Shown here: positions 44,616 through 54,798 of the stretch, piece after piece
Layout: each line of letters starts with the position of its first letter
Position numbering within the stretch: position 1 is the first letter of the stretch
Assembly: GCA_001939145.1 (NCBI GenBank)
Contig: LSRX01000717.1
Span: 251,732-315,731 of the forward strand
Origin: Symbiodinium microadriaticum
Lineage: Eukaryota > Sar > Dinophyceae > Suessiales > Symbiodiniaceae
Reading direction: 5' to 3'
Length of the DNA: 64,000 nt
Notes under the pieces: model-generated
What the model was told of the DNA's origin: nothing
Database searches by the model: none
Seen by the model: only the letters and a program-made list of their open reading frames with translations
Program-made: the position numbers and the translations under genes

Positions 44616-46601
44616 ATGTCGTCATATGAGTCATATGTGTTTCAGTTTTTCTGTGGTGATGGGAAAGGAGGAGCTCCGAATCCCACTCAGCTGGTCCCAG
44701 CACCAGCAGCAACACCGGCACCAGCTCAGCTAGCATTACCGGCGGCTGCACAAGCTGTGCCTCCCCCAAGACCCCGCCCGACTGTTGCCCCTCCGAGATT
44801 TCCAACAAGATCCCCATCTCGGCAATGCAAGCGAAGCTTGTGTAGCCAAAGAAGTAGGACTCCCAGCCGCGCGGGAAGTCGAGCAAGACTTACAAGCAAT
44901 GTGCCACCACCTGTTGAGGGTCCTCCGGCACAGTGGCAGGATCTTTCACCTCCACAACCTGCCCAGCCTGCACAGCCTGTACAGCCTGCTCAGCCTATTC
45001 CGCCAGTTAGAGCACAAGCACCCCATCAGCAGGTGCCACACTGGCCCACATGGCCCAGACCATATCCGCACCCGCCCTTACCTCCCCCTGGCTGGTTTCA
45101 CCCTCCGTTTCATCCTGTACCAAACTATGGACCCCCAATGGGCCCAGGGATGCAGGCTCCTTTTTCTGCACCTGCCCCTGCTTGTTTTTCTGCACCGGAA
45201 AGCCGTCCTCGGGCGGCCCAGCAAGGAGGCAGACCCAGAGACCTTCGCAAGCCAGCTCATCCGGTAAAGACCTCTGCTGCAAACAGGGCCCCAGCCACCT
45301 CCGCCAGACAGAAGAACACGGATACCACCAGGGGTACAGTCCCTACCAAGGAGCAAGCTAGCTCCCCTGCCGATCAAATAACACCTGCACCAGCAATGCC
45401 CAAAGGAACTTCCACTGGTGCAGAAACCCAGCTTGCTAAAAGTGTCGCCGAGCAATTTTTGAAGGATCTCATGTCAGCCGACATTCTGGACATTTCGTCT
45501 CAGTTGGAGATCCAACTTGAAGGCCGATCGGCAGTGGACCATATCCCTAAAGGACTGTCCACCTTGAGCCAGTTTCTTCTTTACAGGCAGCAACTTCTTG
45601 AGAACCCATATCCGGATCAATGGGTCATGGCTCCCTGGCAAGCTTTGCGGACCAATGCAGCCAGGGCAGCACTCATCAGAAAATACCAGCGCCCCTTCGC
45701 ATCCTTAAAGGATCCGGAGAGAGATCGCTGCGCTCGATATCTGATATCCCTTTTTTCAGAACCTGTGTCTCCCAACTCGATTGGTCGTGCTGAATTCTTC
45801 GGCTTCATTGATTGCATTCTGCAATCAAGACTGAATTACCAAAGGCACATCACAGAAGGAGCAACCTGGTTCCAAGAATTGGAGGAAAATGTGGTTGGCT
45901 ATAGATTTCGATGTGAGGGTTTTCCAGGACCCCCTCTAGCTGCCCAGAACTGGCACCTGTGGGCCCATGCAACCACCAGAGAAGGAGCAACGGGCATTTT
46001 GGCCACAGGCAAAGTCCTGCCCACAGACCATGCGGTTGCTGGTCTGGATCCAGAGGAGGACACCTATTCCTTTTTCGGGAGAAGCACCCAACATCCCGAA
46101 TGGGATGAGGGAGTTATCCAGCTTGCCAGCAAGTGTTTTCACTCTACCAAGAACTCTTCTGGAGTGGTTTTCGCTGGCCTGCTGCCTTCGGGCCATGTAA
46201 AAGGAAAAAGTGCATCAGTCAGTTATGAAAATAATCTGGCGAAGCTCCATGCACTTGTACATAGCTGCTCGTCAGACCGCCGATGGGCAATCTGATTTGT
46301 AGCTGCCCGGATCGACTTCATCTTTGTTCTTTCCGAGAGAGCCAAAGCAAATTTCCCACCAGAGGCAGGCCTATCAGCAAGAAGAGGGCCCAAAGCCATT
46401 CAGGGCGAGCCCACCCTTGCTATTGCAGATGGATCTGTAGCAGATGACTCTTGGGGCAAATGGAACCCCCGCCCAGAAGCATCGGAAAGTGCACATGTAC
46501 ATAGCGGTTTCGCAACTAAGGCCAAGGAAGAGCTTGCTGAAGGCTCTGATACTGAAGATCTTATGGCCTCTGCCAAAGCATTTCGCGGTCAGGGCCGATG
46601 A
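44616..46601 (+). CDS. Pro-rich protein with ADP-ribosyltransferase-like C-terminus, in-frame TGA
   Basis: An ATG frame of 559 codons runs to a TGA at 46293-46295. It then continues in the same frame for 101 more codons to 46599-46601, so the full protein would be about 660 residues. Residues 15-180 are Pro/Ala/Gln-rich (QPAQPVQPAQPIPP), probably disordered. Residues 280-440 are helical. From residue 446, WHLWAHATTREGATGILATG followed by DTYSFFGRS resembles the first strands of the ADP-ribosyltransferase fold, where a His in H-x-T and a Tyr/Phe-x-x-x-R/S hold NAD. A candidate Glu is not pinned down. Past the TGA, DFIFVLSERAKANFPP reads as a continuation. ART-like is a hypothesis; the coding nature is strong. 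Confidence 0.55.
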
Positions 46602-46771
46602 GTCACCTCAGCTGTCACTGCATGAAAAAATGTTCTGCAGTGTTTATTTAAGGTAGCAGCAATTCTCAGCTTTTCTGTCAGCCAACCGTTTCTGTGTACC
46701 TCTTCAGTTTCGTCCGCTCGCCATATAGCATCGCTTCTTGCGAGTTCTGCGATTTCAAGCCATGCGGCATC

Positions 46772-47152
46772 ATGCGGCGCTCAGCGGAAGATGCTCTTCT
46801 TCCTCTTGCAGGGGATCAACTACCCGAAGATCCGAGACCGAGCAAAGCCATTCCACAGCCAACGAAAACCAGGACAATTACTGTCCACAATCTTCCCATT
46901 GAGGGCTGTGAAGATGGAGTTACCTCACTCCAGTTTGAAGTTCCCTCGGATGGCATCATAGATGACATCAAGAGAAGCATCAGTGAGAGGCTTACTAATG
47001 AAAGATTCTAACTGCCTCGCAGATCATTTCACCTCCAACTAGGTGGTGTGCATCAGCCATATTTCACAAAACTCAAAGAGTTACACACATCTGCTGAGCT
47101 GACTTTTCAATGGTCCGTACCCGATACCACGCAAGTAGAGATGGTTGACTGA
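46772..47152 (+). CDS. Ubiquitin-like protein, in-frame TAA
   Basis: From the ATG at 46772 the frame reads a short leader, then TRTITVHNLPIEG and SLQFEVPSDGIIDDIKRSI. It is stopped by TAA at 47009-47011 and continues in frame with SFHLQLGGVHQPYFTKLKEL and AELTFQWSV to TGA at 47150-47152. The order strand, strand ending in P-S-D-x-I, helix D-I-K-x-x-I, then F-x-L-x-x-G-G, helix and last strand is that of a ubiquitin-like beta-grasp fold. No C-terminal Gly-Gly is present, so it would act as a fold domain rather than a conjugated tag. The TAA may mark decay, or the frame may be spliced around it. Confidence 0.5.
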
Positions 47153-47292
47153 GATTTGCGAGAGGCTGCTAAAAGCAACCTATCGTTGTTTGCAGATTGC
47201 CTTTGCAGTGAGTGGGAGTTTCTAACATTCACTGTGCTCAAGGTTTCGGCTCGTAGTTGGTGCTTTTCGATCTTTGTTGTTAGACCCAAATC

Positions 47293-47816
47293 ATGTTTGA
47301 TCGCCTCACACCAGATGCTCTTACCAACATTGCCAGTTACGTGGCGATTATCGAGCTGCACATTGGTGTCAATCACAACATTGCACCCGAGACAACCTCC
47401 AGTGAGCAGACCTGGGATACCTCTGGAAAACTCGATCCTTGTTAACCGAATTCGGGTCGAATAGGCACCCAATGCCTTGGTATATACGAACCAGCCCTGT
47501 CCGAAGCAGTTGGACTGTGTTCTACTACACGAGCCACCTGGATCTTGCAGTCTTTTTTCAGCTTGCTGCGATTTGCAAATCGTGGGTTAAACCCATGGCT
47601 CGAATGTCTGTTCGTGTACCGGTCGTTAATGTCAGACAGATGCCGAAGTTTAGCTACTCGCTAAACACCAATTTTGAATGGCAAAAGTTCACTCACAAGC
47701 AGTCTCAGTTTGGATTCGGGGGTGTAGGCCTGGAAATAAGTCGGTTCGACTTCCAGCTGCTACCCCGTCTTCGTAGCCAGCAACTGCGAGTTCCTGCGAT
47801 CTTTAGCCATGTATAG
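47293..47816 (+). CDS. F-box-like protein pieces
   Basis: The ATG at 47293 opens MFDRLTPDALTNIASYVA, like the first half of an F-box (L-x-x-D-x-L-x-x-I-x-x-Y/F-L/V). In another frame, from about 47520, HLDLAVFFQLAAICKSWVKP matches the second half (D-L-x-x-x-x-x-V-C-K-x-W). This is followed by RMSVRVPVVNVRQMP and more to a stop at 47814-47816. About 150 bp between the halves would be an intron or a decayed stretch. F-box proteins are substrate adaptors of SCF ubiquitin ligases. This is the last frame of the compact block. Confidence 0.4.
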
Positions 47817-47819
47817 TAT

Positions 47820-48221
47820 CAGGGAACCTCTCTGCGAAGCGAGATACCAGTGTGAAACACAGTCATGTCTTGCTTTTACGTGCTGAAGTTGTTAGTGCGC
47901 CTTCACTTTCTGTCTGTGTAACAAAGCTGTTGGCCCTCAGTGCTTTAGTGTGTTTTTTCTGCTCGTAGCCTTACTTGGAAGGGCTCGGGTTTGCTATGTA
48001 CATAGTGAATGTACAGCAGATAGTATGTATCGCAAGTGAAGGTAATAACTTCTAGAAATAGGGTTTGTTGCACTTATAACTATATCATGTATCGCATATT
48101 CTTTGCAGTAGTTAGCAAGTTGTCTGTGGAAATACTATTTACATATATGTGGTCGTATGTACCTAAAGAGAATATAAGTTAGATAGACCATATACATGTA
48201 AGTACGATAAGTAATATACAN
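47820..48221. other. AT-richer 3' flank of the retroelement block
   Basis: No open frames of note. TA-rich words such as TATAACTATATCATGTATCG are frequent. It could be the 3' untranslated end of the element. A target-site duplication was not identified. Confidence 0.3.
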
Positions 48222-48285
<64 letters not shown>

Positions 48286-48370
48286 CCCTCTCTCTCCAGG
48301 GCATGGGGACGGGTTAGCGTCCCCGGGCCGAATGGCCCACCCAATGTTTTATTGGGTACCGGGGAGTGAG
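48222..48370 (+). repeat. (TCTG)n + GC-rich hairpin module (copy G)
   Basis: A TCTG tetranucleotide tract of about 65 bp and a TC tract lead into GCATGGGGACGGGTTAGCG, CCCCGGGCCGAATGGCCC, and a perfect 7-bp hairpin ACCCAAT-GTTTT-ATTGGGT (48340-48358) closed by CCGGGG. A single unknown base (N) precedes the tract at 48222. Confidence 0.7.
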
Positions 48371-49114
48371 AAACGAATATAGGTCATCAACTGGCTCATG
48401 CCCTAAAGTATGCGATATTGGAACTTTGATGACCGTATATTCTCCAATGACACATGCTAGAGCTTTTAACATCCACCTTACCCCTGTCAAGTAAAGGAGC
48501 TACCCGAACTGGAACGAAGGAGTGGCAAGTTTGGATGTTTCCCCTCACGAATTGAAAGATGTACTTTACTTCACTGCGCAAATTTTCAAAGCCAGCGAGG
48601 GAAGAGGGCCGCCATTGACGAAAGAAATTATCCAAGACATTGAACAGAACTCCAGGCTGGCATCCCCCTCCCCCGACATGAAGGACTTTCTTCAGATTAG
48701 CATGGCGAAGAGCTTCATCTTCTGACCACTAACTTTGGCGAAGCAGAGGCTCACAGCATATAGGGTCATCGAACAGTCTACTGTAAGGATGTCCCCGGTC
48801 AAAGTTGATTTCACCTGGCTATTTCGGGCTCCTTCACGTGTTATTGTCATATTCGAAAAGTCGTGTGACTCACCTCTTTTTTGTAAAGAGAGAAGCAACA
48901 GTCTAAAGCAGGTCCTAGGAAAACATCATGAGTGAAGCGTTCGGACGGGCGAGTCACCCATCGACGTGGTACTCCCACGACTTTTCAACACCTCGAAGGA
49001 GTAATGTGTTGAGTAGTACACTGCTCTTCAAAGCAAGGATGTCCCCCCACTAAGAATGAGATAGCACGGTATTTGCACCCCAGTATTCTGCTCAATGCCA
49101 TAGGATACTGTTGT
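48371..49114. other. No supported gene
   Basis: Short frames only. No repeat or motif recognised. Confidence 0.35.
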
Positions 49115-49208
49115 CGACTCCCTCATCGGTACAAAGGAAACAACGGCACAGCGCTATATAACAGGCCTGCTAGGCTACCATGCGTACGTGTTGTGGTTGA
49201 GGGAGTCG
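49115..49208. repeat. Inverted repeat, 11-bp arms
   Basis: CGACTCCCTCA at 49115-49125 is the exact reverse complement of TGAGGGAGTCG at 49198-49208, with a 72-bp spacer. It lies immediately before a TC-tract module. Confidence 0.7.
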
Positions 49209-49221
49209 CTGCAAGAGACTC

Positions 49222-49225
49222 TCAT

Positions 49226-49257
<32 letters not shown>

Positions 49258-49615
49258 CTTCTACACAGCCAAGACAGAAGGAGCGCGCGTCTCCTTTCCC
49301 CTGCGTGCGAGCGCGCCCTGGTCTCGCGGTCTGCGTGAGAGAAAACAGTCTAATGAGGCCGAGGACTGTGACTCACGAACCCCTGCATTACGCTGCACAC
49401 CAGGGACCCCCGGCCTCATCTTGTCTGGGGCTGTTGCAAGCTCTGCTCGCCGAGCTGTGGGATCTTGCCACGTACAACTCGTTCGCTCTATCTCTCTCTC
49501 TCGCGCGCTCTCCGGAGCATAGGGAGCGTCCGAGGGCCCCCCGGGCCGAAGGCTCACCGGAAAGGTATCCCCCAACCTTTCTGGCGGGGGGCCCTTGTTT
49601 CACGCTCTCACAACT
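49222..49615 (+). repeat. Two TC-tract + GC-rich modules (copies E and H)
   Basis: Copy E (49222-49390) has a CT tract, GCGCGCGTC and a CTGCGTGCGAGCGCGCCC core. Copy H (49486-49610) has a CT tract, CCCCCCGGGCCGAAGGCTC, and a hairpin of CCGGAAAGGT and ACCTTTCTGG (one G-T pair) closed by CGGGGGGCCC. H and copy G at 48.2 kb share the GGGCCGAA-GGC frame but have different arm sequences. Confidence 0.6.
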
Positions 49616-50511
49616 CGGACAAGCCAGGCGAGGTTGAACCGGTCGGTCAAATTTTAGGGTTAGGGTGCGAGCGCAGGTCCCCCTTTCCTCACTCTCCGCT
49701 CTAATTAACTAACTACTGCTTAAGGACCTGATAAGGACCTTGCTTGTGCTAGTTCTGGTAGTTGTTGCCTGCTTCTGCTTGCTGCTGCGTTTACTTGCCC
49801 TGGCGTGCTGCACGAACTTTCAATTGCCTGCTGCTTCATGGCTTCCGGCTTGCTTGCCGGCTTCTTGATCGGAAAAGCAGAAACAAATAGCAAAAGAAGA
49901 TTTGCGTAAAAGTAGGGTCGCCCGTGTTCCGGAGGTATCTTGATGGGATGTAGGTCAACTCCAACCCCACACGGTACCGAGTGACCGGCCGGGCATTCAT
50001 GTGTTTCTGCCCGTTGCCCTCTTACCTGCTTGACTTCAACATCATACGAGCCTGAAGCAGATAACCTTCATTTTGATGAGTTGCTACTTCGCACCATGCT
50101 CGACTGAACTATAATTTTGGATATGTTTCCGGCCAAGGAGACTTCCGCTTTCTTGGCTTCACCCAACCACTGAAGAGCATTGGCCCACTGGTTCTGTGTG
50201 CAGCACAGAGCACCGCAACCTCGGACTCAGAAAGCGGAGTAGCGCAAGCACGGTAGTCACTTGCCTTTGGACATACTGTTGACGAGCAGCGAAACGTATT
50301 CGAGTCTGGCTGGAGAGCCTGAAAGGGCCAGGCTCGTTTGCAGAACGAAAGCAGGCATCTCAAAGCGCCTGATATCACGTGGGCACTAGCCTGGGGAGCC
50401 CGCGGTGTCTTCACCAGGGAACTTCTACGAAAAACAAGTTGGATTCGATCAATAGGACAAGAGAATGCAGCCAAAATGCAGATGCCACAAAGTTCGACAT
50501 AATCTTCCGGG
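49616..50511. other. Unresolved, possibly 3' part of a PPR-like gene
   Basis: A minus-strand frame at 50360-50110 reads SGALRCLLSFCKRAWPFQAL and continues open. It could be a further repeat of the PPR-like gene upstream of it, but the pattern is weak. Confidence 0.2.
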
Positions 50512-50757
50512 CTAGCTCGTGGCCACGATTCTTGCATGCTGATATCCTTGCATGCCGCTCGGCAAGGAAGCCTGAAGCCTGTCCATCGCAATCGCTGCTA
50601 CTGCAATGCAGGGGAGCTGCACGCAGTTCACAAGGGGCATGTCCACTTCCAGCTTTTCCATGTCCATGATCGCAAGGATACGGATGGCAGCATACCATGC
50701 CCCCGCATCTTTGAAACCAGAGATTCCCAACATGATGTCCTTAGACATTTGGGACAT
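50512..50757 (-). CDS. PPR-like exon
   Basis: Minus-strand frame reading KDAGAWYAAIRILAIMDMEK followed by LEVDMPLVN. The W-x-x-A-I/L-x-L/I-L-x-x-M-x-x-x-x-L-x-x-D pattern fits one pentatricopeptide repeat. Only one repeat is visible, so the call is tentative. An organellar RNA-binding role would follow if correct. Confidence 0.35.
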   Translation of the reverse strand: MSQMSKDIMLGISGFKDAGAWYAAIRILAIMDMEKLEVDMPLVNCVQLPCIAVAAIAMDRLQASLPSGMQGYQHARIVATS

Positions 50758-50812
50758 TGTCCAACTCGACCCGTTGCAGGCGTGTGATCTCCCCGTGCCT
50801 GCATGTTGCTCG

Positions 50813-51105
50813 TCAATGTCCCGTTCGGGAACAGCAACTTCTCTGCCAGACCTTCCTCAGTGGGTAGTGGGTCGCGTATTCGTCTTTGCATGCGTGAAGG
50901 CCTGCACTGCCCGTCCCGGCCTTCTCAACTTTTGGAGATCGGCGCTTGAGCTGTGAGATGAGCTCGCGCCTCTCCATGCGCTCCAGGCGTTGCCTGTCCA
51001 AGTCCCGGAAGCTGTGCCCTTGATTTCACCCCCTTCTGTGGCCAAGTGGACTGCCAAGTGGCATTTTTGACCGTTGGAGGAGATGTCTGCATCGTCTATA
51101 TACAT
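50813..51105 (-). CDS. Hypothetical charged helical exon
   Basis: Minus-strand stretches read LATEGGEIKGTASGTW and, in another frame, MDRQRLERMERRELISQL followed by KRRSPKVEK. The second is a strongly charged helix. They may be two exons. No family recognised. Confidence 0.2.
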
Positions 51106-52426
51106 GTCGATCCAAGAAAGGCTTCAAGGGCAGCTTCACGCTCAAAAGTGCTGAGCATGCAGTCGTGTTTGGACATGCGCATGCTGCCGACCGTGTGCAT
51201 CGAAACACAGGTCACTAGGCTAGGTCACTAGGCAGAGTTGCTTCACCATTTCTTGTGCCGCTTTGTGCTTGTACTTCAGAGTTTCGGGAAGCCACCACAC
51301 CGGGCCGTCCACATAACCCTCCGGAGCTCCACAAGCTTCCGACCTCGAAAACACAAAACACCTGCCGCGCTGCACTGAAGCCGAGAGATGCAACTTACGA
51401 CCAAAACCACTGCACCGCCAAGCAACTGCTCTTTGTGGATGCGTGCCAAAACCTCGCCTTTGATGTGTTCACCTGATAACGCCGGATGCAGCGAATGGCG
51501 TTCACGTGTGCCAACTCGTCACAACTCTCTCGCTCTCTCTGCCAAAATCGCCAGCAAAGTGAGCCAACGCCGGCTGCGCTCTCGCCGCTTGCAGCGCCAG
51601 GACCAAGTCGTTCCGATGTTGGGATCCCAGCCTTGGGCTCTGACTATTCACCTGCATTCCGCCTTAGCGGCCTTAGCGCTTTCTGAGGGCATCTTCACAT
51701 TATCTTCGTGTTGCAGAGTCTGTCCATTGGAGCACTAAGCAGCTGCTCGAACACCCATGGATTCACCATCACTGCCGCTGTCCCAAACCTCGGCTTTCAC
51801 GACATGGCCCGAGGAGAGCCAACACTCCAACAGATTGCGGTGGGCCACTCAGGTGTCTGACGCAGCGAGGCATCCACAAAGTGCACGGCCTGCGGCGCCT
51901 CCACGCTTCCCAAAGAGATCCGAAGCTACCCCCGCCGGCTGTCAACGGCTTCGGAACGCTCAGCTATCCAAGACTCCAAGGGGCCTTCTGCACTGCGGTC
52001 AAGGCAACCTGTTGTATGTCGCAAACTTCAAACTTCAAATTTGAACTCTGACAAAAGTTTGTCTCCCTGGGGCCTCTGGGTGGGAGTGCCAGCCTGCCGC
52101 GAAGCGCAGCACATCACCGTTGCAGCGGACTGCGCGTAGAACGAACTCCTGAGGTCGTTTCGAGGTTTGCAAAGCCCACACGGACCTACTCTGATGATGG
52201 AGTCAGATTCTGACATGGTTGACTTGATTGCGAGAAGTGCCGAGCCCTGCATGACTGAAATCATCACGAAAACCTTACGTGCTCTAATGCTCTGCTTCTT
52301 GTGAATTCAAACAGTTGTCTGTCATGCATTTCACGATGCAAAGCTTCTCCAGCAGCTGCTTCATCTTTGTCCTACCTTTCTTCCCCTGGGTATGAGTCCA
52401 GCTGCTTTTGTCTCTTTCTTTGTCTA
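51106..52426. other. No supported gene
   Basis: Several frames of 60-115 codons on both strands, none with a recognised motif. Confidence 0.3.
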
Positions 52427-52620
52427 TCTATCTGTCTCTGTGTCTGTGTCTGTGTCTGTGTCTGTGTCTGTGTCTCTGCCTCTGCCTCTGCCTCTGCCTC
52501 TGCCTCTGCCTCTGCCTGTCTTTTTTTCGCCACGGCTAGGGGCAAGAGGGGCAAACCCCGCTTACCCGCGCACGTTAGCGCCCCCGACTAATTAGAAAAG
52601 GCAAACTCTACCAGGACTAT
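52427..52620 (+). repeat. TGTCTC/TGCCTC tract + GC-rich module (copy B)
   Basis: A hexanucleotide TC-rich tract (TGTCTC units, then TGCCTC units) is followed by GCTAGGGGCAAGAGGGGC and a CCGCGCACGTTAGCGCCCCC core. The order of parts matches the other copies. Confidence 0.65.
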
Positions 52621-52919
52621 TACTTCGGTCAAGGCAGAAACAGCCGGTAAAAGCTAAGGCAACACGACATAGATGAGAAAAGCGCATGAAATAGAGTGCT
52701 TTACTTCCAGCTCAGGCATGGCTTGCAGTTGCTCAGGGATGGCCCCCTACGTTTTAAACAGGAGGATAGAAACCAAGTGCAGTAGAAGTAGTAACTTAGT
52801 GGCAGGCTCAAGCCAAATGGGTCACGCCCGTGTTGCAGCTGCTTCGGCACCGGAGGTGCAGAAAAGGACAGATTTCTGCAAGTCACTGTCACCGTGGGCG
52901 CCTTTCACAAGGGTCTGTC

Positions 52920-53075
52920 TGCCTCTCTCTCTCTCTCTACCGGGACAGGAGAGGAAGCCCCTTCCGCGCGCGTGCGCGCACCCGTAGGTCACGGGGTTTT
53001 ACAGACTCCCCAGGAAGATTTCCTCCGTGGGGCTCAGCTGTGCACGGGCCCAATGGCGAAGTCCCCCCGGTAACA
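52920..53075 (+). repeat. TC-tract + GC-rich hairpin module (copy C)
   Basis: A CT tract is followed by GACAGGAGAGGAAGCCCC, CCGCGCGCGTGCGCGCACCC, the hairpin segment CCCCAGGAAGATTTCCTCC, then GGGGCTCAGCTGTGCA and GTCCCCCCGG. The last two parts recur in copy D. Confidence 0.7.
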
Positions 53076-53849
53076 ACAGTAGGAAAGACAAAGCATTCTG
53101 ATCTAGTAACAGTTCGGGACTCCCCCTGTGTTGCACCTGTGGAGTTGCAGCACACCTCTATTGAACTTCAAGTGGACACACAAACCCCGCGTTACCGACA
53201 CTGCTGCTGCGAGCAGCGAACTGAGGCTCCGGCCACCACATGGGAAGGGGCTTCACAGGCTCACAAAACAACGGTGCATTCATGGTTAATACTTCACATC
53301 CCCCACTGAAGTGACCAGTAGCAGGCCAAAAGGTAACTACCCTGCTCTTCGTTCCCCCCGTTGGAGTTGAAGCCTAAACCAGCTTGAGGGAGCCACACTA
53401 AAATGTGAGGAAAAGCGAGTAAGAGGATGGTACTCCCCCAGCATTGCTTTGAGCACGTGTGAGAGTGACGTGACCGCAGGTATGCAGTGTACATGGATTC
53501 CGAGTAGCCACCCCCCCAAAAGGATTCCGTATGTCCCCGTCGTAGTGCCTGGGGGTGATTGTACTGAACCGACACAAGCATCACAGGATAAACGAGTAGG
53601 TGGATAACGGCTTGCAATATCACAGGATCCCCCTGACGGCACTGTGGACAGTTTTGTATGCATACCGTGGTTGGTTGTGTCGCTGCTGTTCTTTGTCCCC
53701 CCGGACAAAGATTGTCGAAAAGGCAGAGTACAACTGTCGAAAGGGTGATCTCTCCCCCAGGTCGCATCGAACAGTTCGTCGGCTACGGCCCCCCTTCTTG
53801 TAGATGTGCTTGCATTGCTGCCTGTTGGGATGTTACACTGACGTCTGTC

Positions 53850-54005
53850 GGTCTCTCGCTCTCTCTCTCTCTACCAGCCATGGGGTTCAGGGCAGTCCGG
53901 GCCCTTCCCCCCGCACGCGAACGCGCAGCTGCGGTTCTTTGCCGGCAAGGATCCCCCTGTGGTAATTACCGCAGGAGGCTCGGCTATACATGGAAGCCCC
54001 CCGGA
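53850..54005 (+). repeat. TC-tract + GC-rich hairpin module (copy D)
   Basis: A CT tract, a CCATGGGGTTCAGGGC segment and a CCGCACGCGAACGCGC core are followed by the near-perfect palindrome CCTGTGGTAATTACCGCAGG. Then come AGGCTCGGCTATACATGG and AAGCCCCCCGG, paralleling copy C. Confidence 0.7.
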
Positions 54006-54798
54006 GGGTGGCTATACACTGCATGGCCGATAGAAAAGGCATCCCCCAGCTGACAAGCGCAAACACAGAAACTGACCGTGCAAGCATCGAGCAATAAGAA
54101 TACTAAGGAGGGGGCCCAGGTATCAGCTGCGGGATGTTGTTCGGGGTAGCGAGAAAAAACATGCTGTTTCCCCCTGTTACGTGTGAACAGGACCTGGCTA
54201 TTAATTATTTTCACGGAAGGGACAGAAGGTGAATTAAGTCTCGCAGTGATCCCCCCAAATCAGTTAGTTGGCCGGAACAGGTTGAGCTACAAGGTGAGTT
54301 AAAAAGAAGCGAAGATTGAGGGCACTGTGTCCCGATGTACAAGTTGAACGAAGAGTGGCAAAAGAGCCTAAAAAAGTTCACACCTACACTCAAGTCCCCC
54401 TCAGATGGCAGTCAGAACTTTTTGCAAGGTCGCCGCTGATCCCACGAAGCATTGGGCTCCCCCAGGTACAAAACTGCAAGTGTGTGTTGTCCCCCGTCAG
54501 CTGCTCGGTGTTCTCTCTTTTCGCGCTTTGGCCATGTGTGCTTGTACACGTCGGACATCCAGCCACATGGGGCTAGGTGTCAGCTGGGCACGTCCCCCAC
54601 AGCCATACTCAGCGCTGGGCCCTTGTCGGAGGGGTGGGTCTCCCACCGGCTCATTTGGTCGCTCCCATCAGAGGGTCTTCCAGCAGTTCCCCACGGCCAC
54701 TGTTGGTCTTGAGCTTCTTGTCTATTGTCATCGGAGCTTCCCCCCCAATCGGGGCTGTCGTCGGTGGCTCGATCTTTTCTCACATGCCTGTCAGCTAC

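Noticed and set aside
49073-49637. Plus-strand frames of about 149 codons
   Set aside because: They run through two TC tracts and GC cores and show Leu-Ser repeats; not coding.
52301-52595. Ala-Ser and Val-Ser repeat frames
   Set aside because: Translation of the TGTCTC/TGCCTC tract of module copy B.
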